64,000 nt of DNA from Ignavibacteriales bacterium (GTDB taxonomy: Bacteria > Bacteroidota > Ignavibacteria > UBA10030), in the NCBI GenBank assembly GCA_026390595.1, contig JAPLFQ010000025.1, positions 1 to 64,000 of the forward strand, read 5' to 3'. Both the position numbers and the translations under genes were made by a program. A model generated the notes under the pieces. It ran no database searches and was not told the DNA's origin. It saw only the letters and a list, made by a program, of their open reading frames with translations. Shown here in pieces: positions 53,142 to 62,561 of this stretch. Each line of letters opens with the position of its first letter. The stretch's first letter is position 1.

Positions 53142-53231
53142 GAACCGCCAAGGCCGCCAAGAGATTGAGGTTTTGGATGAAGAAGAGTGCTTAATATTTT
53201 TTCCGCGTTCCTTTGCGCCCTTTGCGGTTAG
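53142..53231. repeat. Inverted-repeat element with AACCGC-nAAGG ends
   Basis: GAACCGCCAAGGCCGCCAAG at the left and CTTTGCGCCCTTTGCGGTT at the right are imperfect inverted repeats. Related in pattern to 8639-8770 and 30463-30529. Confidence 0.55.
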
Positions 53232-53373
53232 TTGTTCAACATCCGGCCACTGTCGGCATGAGCAACGCGAGGAAGATTTTTCTATTGAATGTCTACGGGC
53301 TCATCATTATCTTGACGAATGACCCGGCAAGACGCGATGAAGGAATGATGGGGAACAAACACTGAGGAGCGAA

Positions 53374-54363
53374 ATGGAGCAACGAACACTAGGAAAGAAC
53401 GGCCCACGGGTTTCTGCGCTGGGCCTTGGCTGCATGGGGATGTCGGAATTCTACGGTGCGAGAGACGATCAGGGATCGATTGCGACGATACACGCAGCCA
53501 TCGAGCTCGGCATAACGTTCTTCGATACGGCCGACATGTACGGCATCGGTCACAATGAACAACTGCTCGGTCAGGCATTCCGGGGGAAGCGGGATGGGCT
53601 CTTCATTGCCTCCAAATTCGGCAACGTGCGCGGACCGGATGGAAGCTTCCTCGGAGTGAACGGCAAGCCGGAGTACGTCCGCGCTTCCTGCGAGGCAAGT
53701 CTGCGGCGGCTCGGCATCGACACGATCGACCTCTATTATCAACACAGGGTCGATCTTGATACCCCCATCGAAGACACGGTGGGCGCCATGGCACAGTTGA
53801 AGAGCGAAGGGAAGATCAGGTTTCTGGGCCTCTCTGAGGCGGGAGCGGCCACGATTCGACGGGCATCAGCGGTCCATACGATTACGGCGCTGCAGACGGA
53901 GTATTCGCTCTGGACTCGCGACGTTGAGGCGGAGATTCTTCCGACGTGCCGTGAGCTCGGTATTGGGTTCGTTCCATACTCACCTCTCGGCCGGGGATTC
54001 CTGACGGGGAGGTTCAAATCAACTGCCGACATGAGCGAGGATGATTTCCGCAAGAAAGCGCATCCTCGTTTTCAGCCTGAGAATATTGTGAAGAATCTCC
54101 AAATCGTGGAAAAAATAGAACAACTGGCCGCTGCCAAGGGGTGTACCCCATCGCAGCTTGCATTGGCTTGGGTCATGGCTCAGGGGAACGACATTGTCCC
54201 GATTCCAGGAACGAAAACAGTTCAGTATCTTCGCGAGAATGTTCAGGCCGTCCAGGTCACGCTCACGCCCGAAGAGAATCGGGCAATCGCCGAGGCCATC
54301 CCCAAGGGGAGCGCCTCCGGAGAACGGTACGCAGCGGCTCAAATGCAGCGGCTTGGCAGGTAG
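53374..54363 (+). CDS. Aldo/keto reductase
   Basis: 329 residues. Cofactor and catalytic motifs are present: [27 protein letters not shown] (catalytic Asp and Tyr), IASKFG (Lys) and LYYQHRVD (His); the NADPH region is [13 protein letters not shown] ... [14 protein letters not shown]. It belongs to the YakC/AKR13-type group that reduces aldehydes and ketones. ATG with GAGGAG upstream. Full length and apparently functional. Confidence 0.93.
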   Translation: MEQRTLGKNGPRVSALGLGCMGMSEFYGARDDQGSIATIHAAIELGITFFDTADMYGIGHNEQLLGQAFRGKRDGLFIASKFGNVRGPDGSFLGVNGKPEYVRASCEASLRRLGIDTIDLYYQHRVDLDTPIEDTVGAMAQLKSEGKIRFLGLSEAGAATIRRASAVHTITALQTEYSLWTRDVEAEILPTCRELGIGFVPYSPLGRGFLTGRFKSTADMSEDDFRKKAHPRFQPENIVKNLQIVEKIEQLAAAKGCTPSQLALAWVMAQGNDIVPIPGTKTVQYLRENVQAVQVTLTPEENRAIAEAIPKGSASGERYAAAQMQRLGR

Positions 54364-54426
54364 TCGTTCTCTGCGCTTCTCGTCCGCATGGTACAGCAGC
54401 ACAATTTCCCATCACAACGCGCCGCA

Positions 54427-57042
54427 ATGTCACGGAAATACATCATAGTAAGCGGAGTGGTCATCCTGGTGCTCCTTCTTCTTCGGATCGCTTCCGGACC
54501 GATGAACAAGCTGGAGCAAGGGCTGCTTGATGTGCAGTATCACATGCGTGGACAGGTTCCCGCCGACACGAATATTGTCATCCTGTATTTCGACAACGAC
54601 GATATTTCATCCCTTGGCGGCTTTCCTCTCAAGCGGAACATCTACGCGCTCCTCATCGATGTTCTCCGGCGGAGCAACGCGAAAGTAATCGCGTTCGACA
54701 TCCTATTCGGCGAGCCTAACCTGGAATATCCAGAACACGACGAGCTCCTCGCAGCGAAGGCCGCTTCATCAGGAAGAGTTGTGTGCTCCTCGTACTTCGG
54801 CCGGGTCGATACAAAGGAGCTTTCCTCACCGACACTGGCGCCCGACCAGTTCCCGGCCCTTGGCAGGATGCCCAGACCCGTTTTCTACGGAGTCCAGCTC
54901 CAGCTGCCGTATCGTGAGCTTCTCCAGGCGGCTGCAGGGATCGGGCACCTGAACACGACTGACGGCTCTCCGTCAGAACTTCCCCTGCTCTTCGATGCAA
55001 ACGGAAGAACAGTGCCGGCATTTGGACTCGAAGTGCTTCGCGTGTTCGCCGCCGTCGACGGTTCGCGCGTCCGTTTGGACGACCACGAGGTCTCATTGCC
55101 GGCGAGCGCCGGCGCAATCACAGTCCCGATGAACGGGGATGGCACGACGTCGTTGAATTTCCCCGGACCACTCAACTCCTTCCGGCATTACAGCTGCGTC
55201 GACGTGCTCCGATCGTTCTCGGGTGATTCCACAAGCCTGTCCGGATTGCAGGGCAAGATTGTTTTCGTCAGCGTCATCGGCGTGGGGAGGGGGAATTTTG
55301 TCGCCACACCGTTCGACACCCAGTTCCCTGCGGTAGGGCTGCACGCGACGCTGATTGACAACGCGCTTCAAGGAAGGTTCCTGAAAAGAGTCTCTCCGAT
55401 CGTGGGGAAGGTTCTTATCCCTCTTCTTCTTTCGTGCATTCTTATCCTGCTGATTCACCGCTTCGGCTATTTCCGGGGAGGAGTGTTCGGAGTCCTTCTT
55501 GCCATACTGTATATCACGTCGGCCCAGCTGGCGTTTGTCGCAGGCCACGTGGTTCTGCCGATCGTATCGCCGGTGATGATGCTGGCTGTCGCGTGGCTGG
55601 GTCCTGTCCTCTATGACTACTTCGTCGTCGGAAAACACGTCGCAAGACTGGAGTCGGAGAAGGTGAAGATCGAGAGCAAGCTCCGCGAAGGAGAGCTGAA
55701 ACTCCAGATGCTGGAGAAGGAGCTGTTCGATCAGAAATCGACGGACAGCTCGCCGCGTTCATCGGAGCTCCTTGATGAAATCAATCGCTACAAGGAGGAG
55801 ATCAAGACGTTGTCGGCCCAGGTGAGCGACATGGTGGAATTCGAGGCGGTGGAACCAGAACCGTCAAGCGGAGCCTCTGTGTTCGGCGGGATTGTGTATG
55901 ACAAATCCGGCAAGATGAAGGATGCGGTAGGACTGATCGAGAAAATTTCGGTCAGTGACGCGAACGTGCTGATACTGGGAGAGAGCGGTACCGGCAAAGA
56001 GCTCGTAGCAAGGGCGGTTCACGACTTAAGCAGCCGGAAGGGGAAAGTGTTCGTTGCGGTCAATTGCGGGGCGTTGACGGAGACGCTCCTCGAGAGCGAG
56101 CTGTTCGGCCATGAGAGGGGTTCGTTCACAGGGGCCGTGAAAGAAAAAATCGGGCGGTTTGAACACGCGAACGGTGGGACGATATTCCTTGATGAGATTG
56201 GAGAAACGAGTGAGGCCTTCCAGGTGAAATTGCTGCGCATAGTCCAGAGCGGCGAATTCGAGCGGGTCGGCTCCACCGTCGCGATGAAAACCGATGCCCG
56301 GATCATTGCTGCAACGAACAAGAACCTGCGCGATCTCGTCGCCGCGAAACGCTTCCGGGAAGATCTCTACTACAGGTTGAATGTGTTTTCGATCGAGCTC
56401 CCGGCGCTCAGGGAACGAAAAGGGGATATCCCGTACCTTGCAGCATATTTTGTGAAGAAGGAAGAAGGTTCGCTGTCGCTTTCCTCAACAGTGATGGACG
56501 CGTTCATCCAGTACAGGTGGCCCGGGAATGTCCGCGAGCTCCAGAGCGCGATTACAAGGGCCGGCATTCTCGCGCGGTCCGAACGGCGCACGCTCATACA
56601 ACTTCGGGATGTGTCGGAAGAGATCGCATCATCCGTAAAGGGACGCGTCGATATCGAAGACCAGATCATCGAGATTCTCAGGTCGAAGAGATTCTCGAGA
56701 AGCTCAATCTCAGAAACCGCCGAAGAATTGGGGGGCCTGAACAGGGGGACCGTGGCGGAGTATTTCCGTGGCATCTGTTTCAAGCACTTCTTCGAAAGCA
56801 GCTGGAGTGAAGAAAAGGCAATCGACGCCATTGTGAGGGAGGGAGATCCTGAATCCCGGGAGAAGGTCCAGAAGAAACTTCGTGAGTACCTTGCCAACGT
56901 GGTTGAAGGAGTTTCGGCGGGGCAGAATTTTGAAGGGCTGCGGCAGTCACTTCGTCCGAAATACAAGAATTTGCCTCAACGGTACCATACAATCCTCGAT
57001 GAAGTGGTCAGATCGTATCTTGATGGGAGGTGGAGACTGTAA
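54427..57042 (+). CDS. Membrane-bound CHASE2 sensor fused to a sigma-54 AAA+ activator
   Basis: About 871 residues. TM1 near 5-22 (IIVSGVVILVLLLL); a CHASE2 extracytoplasmic domain to about residue 325 (VILYFDNDDISSLGGFPLKR, VIAFDILFGEPN, FVSVIGVGRGNFVATPFDT, PAVGLHATLIDNALQGRF); three closing TM helices to about 405; a coiled coil; then an AAA+ core with GESGTGKE, the sigma-54 loop GSFTGA and GGTIFLDEIGE. The C-terminus has a helical region (RSSISETAEELGGLNRGTVA) in place of a standard Fis HTH, plus about 90 extra residues. CHASE2 is normally joined to kinases or nucleotide cyclases, so direct fusion to a sigma-54 activator means one protein could sense and transcribe. ATG 54388 is an alternative start; neither has a ribosome site. 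Confidence 0.88.
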   Translation: MSRKYIIVSGVVILVLLLLRIASGPMNKLEQGLLDVQYHMRGQVPADTNIVILYFDNDDISSLGGFPLKRNIYALLIDVLRRSNAKVIAFDILFGEPNLEYPEHDELLAAKAASSGRVVCSSYFGRVDTKELSSPTLAPDQFPALGRMPRPVFYGVQLQLPYRELLQAAAGIGHLNTTDGSPSELPLLFDANGRTVPAFGLEVLRVFAAVDGSRVRLDDHEVSLPASAGAITVPMNGDGTTSLNFPGPLNSFRHYSCVDVLRSFSGDSTSLSGLQGKIVFVSVIGVGRGNFVATPFDTQFPAVGLHATLIDNALQGRFLKRVSPIVGKVLIPLLLSCILILLIHRFGYFRGGVFGVLLAILYITSAQLAFVAGHVVLPIVSPVMMLAVAWLGPVLYDYFVVGKHVARLESEKVKIESKLREGELKLQMLEKELFDQKSTDSSPRSSELLDEINRYKEEIKTLSAQVSDMVEFEAVEPEPSSGASVFGGIVYDKSGKMKDAVGLIEKISVSDANVLILGESGTGKELVARAVHDLSSRKGKVFVAVNCGALTETLLESELFGHERGSFTGAVKEKIGRFEHANGGTIFLDEIGETSEAFQVKLLRIVQSGEFERVGSTVAMKTDARIIAATNKNLRDLVAAKRFREDLYYRLNVFSIELPALRERKGDIPYLAAYFVKKEEGSLSLSSTVMDAFIQYRWPGNVRELQSAITRAGILARSERRTLIQLRDVSEEIASSVKGRVDIEDQIIEILRSKRFSRSSISETAEELGGLNRGTVAEYFRGICFKHFFESSWSEEKAIDAIVREGDPESREKVQKKLREYLANVVEGVSAGQNFEGLRQSLRPKYKNLPQRYHTILDEVVRSYLDGRWRL

Positions 57043-57280
57043 TCCGAAATTCATTTCGGAGACGTCAAGAACTACCCGGTGAAAGGTGAAGGCGCTGTTG
57101 GTTCCAGGAGGTGAGATGTGAGATGTTCACCCCGGACGAGTCGAAGGGTAATCCGACCTGCACGCCCATTCTGTTCCACCGAGGCAGGCGGGAATTCATT
57201 TCGGGAAGACAGGATCCGGAAGCCAGAATTGTAGTCCGAAATTCATTTCGGGAAGACAAGATCCAGAAGTCAGAATCAAG
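57043..57280. repeat. Palindromic TCCGAAAT-TC-ATTTCGGA repeats with 47-bp tandem period
   Basis: A perfect 18-bp palindrome at 57043-57060 begins at the base after the stop codon. The units at 57191-57234 and 57235-57280 repeat it, each followed by a diverged copy of GGAAGACAAGATCCAGAAG. Confidence 0.75.
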
Positions 57281-57589
57281 AATGGGAAGCAGCGAGGCGC
57301 TTGACGATGCTTTTTTCCATTCAGCCGCAGCAAACCTGTTTCCTTGTAACAATTACACGAATTTCTGCCGGTACGGATATCGTTCCGGCACTTCCTGGGT
57401 CAAATTCCCGCACTTCTCCAGCTTCCGGCAATAACCTCGTAAGCCCCCGCAGTTCTTAACCCCTTGTCAATCAATTCGTTGCGACGATGCACAACTCACG
57501 TCTCCGCCGGGCAGAACTGGCACAAGAGTTGGATAAGCATATCGCAGGTATTGAACAACGAAATTCACTGGAAATCGCCTGATACGGCA
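57281..57589. other. Intergenic stretch without a credible gene
   Basis: The open frame upstream of 57590 is probably non-coding leader. Confidence 0.5.
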
Positions 57590-58441
57590 ATGTTGACCTC
57601 CAAAGACAGAAAATATCTCGAGATGCTGATCGCAAATGATGCGCTGATTGACAGCGACATCATTCCGTTGGATGACGGGGATGCATACTCGTCAGACTAC
57701 TGCGGGGGATCAACGAAGATTAACGATCGTGGGTATCCGTTGCGTTGGGGGAGAATCATACACAGCGTAGAAAAGTCGGTGGGACTTGAGGAAGTGAGCG
57801 CTGACTGTGTGGTTGCGACGGTTACCCGCACGATCGACGGGATCATGAAGATCTCAGCGCCTTATCAGCAAAGCACCCGGATGCGGAATTCGCTTATCTC
57901 CAAGCCGTTCAGGGAACACAGCGTGCGAAAAGCCCGGTTCATGCGGATTGGCGAGACCGGATATCCGGCCAGGAATTGGAAGCTGAACGGTGTTTCGATC
58001 GTTCACGGTGGAACCGAGACTGCGAATGTTTCGATCAGCGAGTTCGAGCTCCGAACGCAATCTGGTGATATGATTTCTTTGAAATCCCCGGACGAGCCAA
58101 CGTGGCCGTTCAGAGTTTCCGGGCTAGGGCACTTTGCGACAGTCGGAGGGGAAACCGACCTCGACGTGAGAGTGATGGTCCAGACGAGTGAAGTCGAGCC
58201 GAACATGGTCGTTCTTCGTTCTGGATACCGGGGTAAATGGGGACAGCGGACGTTGTTGCCGCTGAAGATCGAGAATCGGATTGGCGACAAGTACATTCAC
58301 ACGTATGAGAACACTGTCCGTGCTCAGCCTCGTCCGGGGGTGTTTCATGCAGTGGTTGAGGCGATCTCACGAGAGTCCTTATGTGATATGGAGGCGCCTG
58401 TCTCTACAAGGTTTTGGGGTATCCCGTATACAGTGCAATAA
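57590..58441 (+). CDS. Conserved-looking protein of unknown function
   Basis: About 283 residues, no signal peptide or TM helix, so cytoplasmic unless exported without a leader. The N-terminus (TSKDRKYLEMLIANDALID) is helical; the rest is beta-rich (VVATVTRTIDGIMKISAPYQ, DLDVRVMVQTSEVEPNMVVL). No catalytic motif recognised. I take ATG 57590; the frame extends to 57464 but reads as non-coding there. A strong terminator follows at 58464. Confidence 0.6.
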   Translation: MLTSKDRKYLEMLIANDALIDSDIIPLDDGDAYSSDYCGGSTKINDRGYPLRWGRIIHSVEKSVGLEEVSADCVVATVTRTIDGIMKISAPYQQSTRMRNSLISKPFREHSVRKARFMRIGETGYPARNWKLNGVSIVHGGTETANVSISEFELRTQSGDMISLKSPDEPTWPFRVSGLGHFATVGGETDLDVRVMVQTSEVEPNMVVLRSGYRGKWGQRTLLPLKIENRIGDKYIHTYENTVRAQPRPGVFHAVVEAISRESLCDMEAPVSTRFWGIPYTVQ

Positions 58442-58463
58442 ATGTGGCATAGTGGATCCCCAC

Positions 58464-58506
58464 CTGGCTCTCGCTCCGGGGAACAGCGGGAGCCAGTTTT
58501 ACTTTT
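58464..58506 (+). terminator. Rho-independent terminator
   Basis: CTGGCTCTCGCT at 58464-58475 pairs with AGCGGGAGCCAG at 58485-58496, followed by TTTTACTTTT. Confidence 0.85.
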
Positions 58507-58594
58507 AGACTGGCTTTATTGTCGTTTTTGGCAAGAAATAACGAGTGACGTGGGATATTTCGGAATACGGGGGATTTGAGTATATTGTCAATGG

Positions 58595-59560
58595 ATGGTA
58601 TGGCTTATGCGTAGGTCACGTTTCGTAGTTTTGATTCTTACTGTGCTCTGGTTCGTCGGTTGCCAGGAGAAACTCCCGGTTGAACTGACCACGGATCAGA
58701 GTGCGACCGCGTTGGAAGTGAAAGTGCTTCCGGCCATCGATTCCACGTTGATCGTTGATGCCTCCGTCGATACCTCGGGTGTTCTGCAGACCGAAGAGCA
58801 GTCGTATCCTGCGACCCTTCTGGTTAACGGGGTGAAGACGGATTTCGGATCGTATCGGAGCACATTCTCGTATTCCAGAGTTCTCCTCAACGACAAGAGA
58901 CGCCCGATCACGCAGCAGAGTGATCTGCAACTTGCCCAGAGCAGCCAGGGGCAGGCAAAAGTGATCGGTTATCTCGGTCTCGATGTAGGGAATGCGAAGG
59001 TCAACTCTGTAGACCTTCCAAAGACCTTCAGGCCTTTGAGGACGTGGTCGAGTGTGTCACCTGGCCAGAACGCAGGGAAGACCTACACGCTCGTCGACCA
59101 GGAGAATGTCCCGGTTTCGAACTTCACATACGCACCGGGGCAGCGGTATCGCTTCGCGGCGGATGGAAAGAACCTGGTTTCGTCCTTCAGCAGGGAAATC
59201 GTCAGTCCGGACGAAATTACCGTTCTCGAACCGAGAGCTGGTTCGATACTGTTCCGCAACGAAGATCTTCACATGCGCTGGGATGGGAAACGGGGCGGCG
59301 AATTGCGCTTGTTGATCAGCTCGTTTGACGCAAAATCCAATTCCCCCGTAAAACCGCTCCTTCAAGTCAGCATCGAGGAAGGATCCAATTCCATCGTCAT
59401 TCCGGCGAAAGTCCTGAAAAGCGTTCGCGCGAACAGCGACGGTCGGTACCTCTTTTCGTTCATCTCATCGAACAGGGTCACGACCACGGTCCCGGGATAT
59501 GATGGAGATGTCCTCGTGCAGGCGGCATCCATCCATAACGTCCTTCTCTGGCTGAAGTGA
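58595..59560 (+). CDS. Putative lipoprotein with Ig-like domain
   Basis: 321 residues (or 317 from ATG 58607). VVLILTVLWFVGC is a lipobox signal. The body is beta-rich; ITVLEPRAGSILFRNEDLHM RW-type sequence near the C-terminus looks like an Ig-like/FN3 unit found in Ignavibacteria envelope proteins. First of three same-direction envelope genes (58595, 59666, 61716), set off by terminators on both sides, so probably one operon. Confidence 0.7.
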   Translation: MVWLMRRSRFVVLILTVLWFVGCQEKLPVELTTDQSATALEVKVLPAIDSTLIVDASVDTSGVLQTEEQSYPATLLVNGVKTDFGSYRSTFSYSRVLLNDKRRPITQQSDLQLAQSSQGQAKVIGYLGLDVGNAKVNSVDLPKTFRPLRTWSSVSPGQNAGKTYTLVDQENVPVSNFTYAPGQRYRFAADGKNLVSSFSREIVSPDEITVLEPRAGSILFRNEDLHMRWDGKRGGELRLLISSFDAKSNSPVKPLLQVSIEEGSNSIVIPAKVLKSVRANSDGRYLFSFISSNRVTTTVPGYDGDVLVQAASIHNVLLWLK

Positions 59561-59665
59561 GGATTCGCTCCTCGCTCCGGCTCAACGATCACGATCACAC
59601 GTAGAACACAAAGGAGATAAAGTCAGAGCTTTGATGTTGTTTCATAACGGCGCCTAGATTCTTGC

Positions 59666-61690
59666 GTGTTCCCCACAAAGCAAAGATCTTCCAGACTACG
59701 CCGGGCATTCATACTTTTTCAATTCGTTACCGTCACTGCCTTCGGGCAGCACCTGACGTCCGCGCGCGGTTCCGCGCTCGGCGCGTTTACGGCGCTCTCG
59801 GATGACATAGCGAGTATCGATTGGAATCCTGCCGGCTTGGTGTCTATACGTGATTGGGATCTTACCGCGTCATCGTATGCAGCTTTTCGACGCGATGTTC
59901 CTTTGAAAGGGATTTCTCTGTACACGGCCGGGACTGCGAAACGATTCCTGGATGCTCACGTCGTCGCAGCTTCGTATTCGCCGGGAATGAACCTCGATTT
60001 CATCGAGCCGAGTTCGTTCTCATTTCAGGGAGACAGCGCAAAGATCGATAACGGGAGGCGCATCAGCTACCGGGAGGAATTTGCGCTTGCCTACGGGTAT
60101 CAGGTGACGCCCACGGTGGGACTGGGAATCAGCGCGAGGTACAGGGAACAGTACCTCACTGACACAAGGCTTATCACAGAACTTGGAATTCTCGGGCGTA
60201 TTGAAACCCTCAATTTTTCCGGTAGCGCCTGGAATATTGATGTTGGGTTGAACTGGAAACCAGAGGGAGAGTGGAGTTTCGGCGCGGTTGCGAAGAACCT
60301 GTTTCGATTGACCGAAAGCGAACTCCCGCAGGACGTTCTGAAGTATGCTCTGCGAAATGTGAAAACACTTCGGGTAGGAGCGGCATACCAGGCGTCGCAG
60401 ACCACGGTGTTCGCATTCGATTTCGACACGCAGGCAAGAGGCGGATTCGGTGCGGAGTGGAGGGTGGCGGAACGTTGGGCGCTGCGACAGGGAGTGTTAT
60501 TCGGTGGTACGTCGTCGCAGTTTGTCGCAGGGTTCTCCGGCGGTGTCGGTTTTTCATACGGTCCGGCAAAGCTCAACCTGAGTTATGTTCAGTTCCTGAA
60601 GTCACGGTCACAGCCGTCGGTTCAGGAGTTCGTTGACAGGGGCGTGCAGGACCTGGGCTACAACGCCTTCACGCCGAGCCAGATTCTACTCTCGGCCAAT
60701 ATCTCGCTCGGACGAACGCGCGAAGTCTGGGCGAAGATCGAGTATGTGCAGATACTGAGTGAAGTGTATCCTTCGTCCTACCAGCTGCTCGCGTCCAGGC
60801 CGCTGGGCAAGGCGAGGGTCAAGAATATTTCGTCAAAGCCGATCTCGGCAAAAGTCTCGTTCTTCGTCGATCAGTACATGGACGGCCCGACGGAGACGCC
60901 GCGGCCCGTATACATAGAGCCGAATGCCGAGGCCGATGTTCCTTTCTATGCGATTTTCAACGACGCAATTCGGTTTGTCCCGTCGATGGTCCTGAGAGCG
61001 GCGGAGGTCTTCGTCAAGGCCTCGCCGGCAGAAGACTACGACGACAAGAGCCAGACGCGCGTGATCATCCGGGGTAGGAATGATTGGGACGGAGACGCGC
61101 TGACGCTCCGCTACTTTGTGACGCCCGAAGATCCGGACATCATGCGATTCACGCGGTCCGTGATGAGCCAGAACAAGGACACGATGGCTGCGGCGACCAG
61201 GCAGCTCGAGAAATTCCGATCGGCCAGGTTGCTGTTTAACGAGTTTGCGACGCGTCTGACATACGTGAACGACCCGAAGGCGAGCAAGGACAGGGTCCAG
61301 TTTCCATCGGAAACACTGGTACTGAGGGGCGGCGATTGTGACGACATGACTGTCTGTTTTTCTTCCCTGCTGTCGAGCGTGGGGATCAGCACCGCCTTCA
61401 TCGATGTGGTGCCGCCGCAGCGGATGGATGAAGCGCACATCTTCATGATGTTTGATACCGGGGTCCCTGCTGCGCAGGCGAAGCTCATAAGCGATAACCC
61501 CAAGCGGTATGTGGTCCGGAAGAACGAACGGGGTGAAGAAACTGTCTGGGTGCCCGTTGAGACCACGGCGATCACGGAAGGGTTCCAGCGTGCGTGGGAA
61601 GTGGGGGCGAAAGAGTATTTTGATTCTGTCGAGGTCGGACTCGGAGTTGTCCGGGGTTGGGTCCGGCTGGTTGACCTGATGCTTCAATAA
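59666..61690 (+). CDS. PorV/FadL-like outer-membrane barrel fused to a transglutaminase-like domain
   Basis: 674 residues; GTG start with no clear ribosome site, so the start is uncertain. Residues about 30-370 begin ARGSALGAFTALSDDIASID WN-PAGL in the style of PorV/PorQ barrels and continue as amphipathic strands (YREEFALAYGYQVTPTVGLG). A linker domain follows, then a transglutaminase-like fold with Cys in LRGGDCDDMTVCFSSLLSS and His in DEAHIFMMFD. The fold usually cuts or ligates amide bonds or serves as a peptide-binding pseudo-enzyme. The fusion puts this domain at the outer membrane. Terminal orientation is unknown. Confidence 0.78.
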   Translation: MFPTKQRSSRLRRAFILFQFVTVTAFGQHLTSARGSALGAFTALSDDIASIDWNPAGLVSIRDWDLTASSYAAFRRDVPLKGISLYTAGTAKRFLDAHVVAASYSPGMNLDFIEPSSFSFQGDSAKIDNGRRISYREEFALAYGYQVTPTVGLGISARYREQYLTDTRLITELGILGRIETLNFSGSAWNIDVGLNWKPEGEWSFGAVAKNLFRLTESELPQDVLKYALRNVKTLRVGAAYQASQTTVFAFDFDTQARGGFGAEWRVAERWALRQGVLFGGTSSQFVAGFSGGVGFSYGPAKLNLSYVQFLKSRSQPSVQEFVDRGVQDLGYNAFTPSQILLSANISLGRTREVWAKIEYVQILSEVYPSSYQLLASRPLGKARVKNISSKPISAKVSFFVDQYMDGPTETPRPVYIEPNAEADVPFYAIFNDAIRFVPSMVLRAAEVFVKASPAEDYDDKSQTRVIIRGRNDWDGDALTLRYFVTPEDPDIMRFTRSVMSQNKDTMAAATRQLEKFRSARLLFNEFATRLTYVNDPKASKDRVQFPSETLVLRGGDCDDMTVCFSSLLSSVGISTAFIDVVPPQRMDEAHIFMMFDTGVPAAQAKLISDNPKRYVVRKNERGEETVWVPVETTAITEGFQRAWEVGAKEYFDSVEVGLGVVRGWVRLVDLMLQ

Positions 61691-61715
61691 AGACCTGAAC
61701 TGAAAGGATACAACA

Positions 61716-62405
61716 ATGCGTACTCGGCTACTGTGGATCATGATCGCGGCGCTGATGGCTGTTCCATTGCGTGCAGGCGATTTTGTCGTCAAGGCGATGA
61801 AAGGAAACGTGGAAGTGCGGAAAGGGGTCATGGAAGAGTGGAGGAAACTGAAAGTGGGCGACCTTCTGAAGCCCGAGGATAGCATGAGAACGGGACCCGG
61901 CGCAACAGCGACAATCGAGGCCGACAAGCGCAAGCTGACGGTGCCGGAAATGACCATTCTCGACATCTCGGATGTCCGGCAGCTGAGCCAGGAAGACTTC
62001 CTTCTGAAGCTGGCAATGCAGAACATCCTCGCGGTGCCGCCGCGGGAACGCGATGAACTCGCCATCCCCTCGGCAACTGTGCTCCACGGTGACAACGCGG
62101 CGAAAACAAGCGCGCCGGTATTCACTGATACCAAAGTGGGAGAGATGGAACTCCACGGAGCCCGCGTCCTGTTTGACAACTCTTACTATGCGACTTCCAT
62201 CCTGAAGTCCAAAGAGACGCTGCGGACGCACCCTGAACTGAAAGCGAATTTCGACGCCCGGTTGACCGTGGCGACGGCATTCGAGAAGATGAAGCTCACG
62301 AAAGAGGCGGTCACGGAATACTCTCTGCTCTCGAGGGAGAATCTGCCTTCTGCCCAGGCTAAAAAGGTGCAGGGTGCACTCGACAGGTTGAAGCAGGTAA
62401 AGTAG
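61716..62405 (+). CDS. Periplasmic FecR-like domain protein
   Basis: 229 residues. Signal peptide RLLWIMIAALMAVPLRAGDF; FecR-like core (VVKAMKGNVEVRKG, EEWRKLKVGDLLKPEDSMRT, GATATIEADKRKLTVPEMTI); then a helical region (about 155-229) that may be TPR-like. ATG with GAAAGGA 8 nt upstream, 25 bp after the barrel gene, so same mRNA. FecR domains often occur near CHASE2 sensors, and one lies in this cluster. The terminator at 62430 ends the operon. Confidence 0.8.
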   Translation: MRTRLLWIMIAALMAVPLRAGDFVVKAMKGNVEVRKGVMEEWRKLKVGDLLKPEDSMRTGPGATATIEADKRKLTVPEMTILDISDVRQLSQEDFLLKLAMQNILAVPPRERDELAIPSATVLHGDNAAKTSAPVFTDTKVGEMELHGARVLFDNSYYATSILKSKETLRTHPELKANFDARLTVATAFEKMKLTKEAVTEYSLLSRENLPSAQAKKVQGALDRLKQVK

Positions 62406-62429
62406 CTCAGAGACATATTGTTTTCACTC

Positions 62430-62464
62430 AACGCCGCGGCTCAGTCTGCGGCGTTGCTGTTTTT
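62430..62464 (+). terminator. Rho-independent terminator
   Basis: AACGCCGC (62430-62437) pairs with GCGGCGTT (62448-62455), followed by GCTGTTTTT. Confidence 0.8.
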
Positions 62465-62561
62465 GGGAGCACATTTGGAAATTCGGAGATCGATTGTTCA
62501 TTTTTTGATATTCACAGGCGATTCGTTCTTCTCAGAGACATGATGATCTTGGTGATATCTG

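Noticed and set aside
57464-57589. N-terminal extension of the gene at 57590
   Set aside because: The extra 42 residues look like translated non-coding sequence and no ribosome site precedes them.
60833-62179. 448-codon open frame on the minus strand
   Set aside because: It lies opposite the barrel-transglutaminase and FecR genes, which have clear domains; the minus frame has none.
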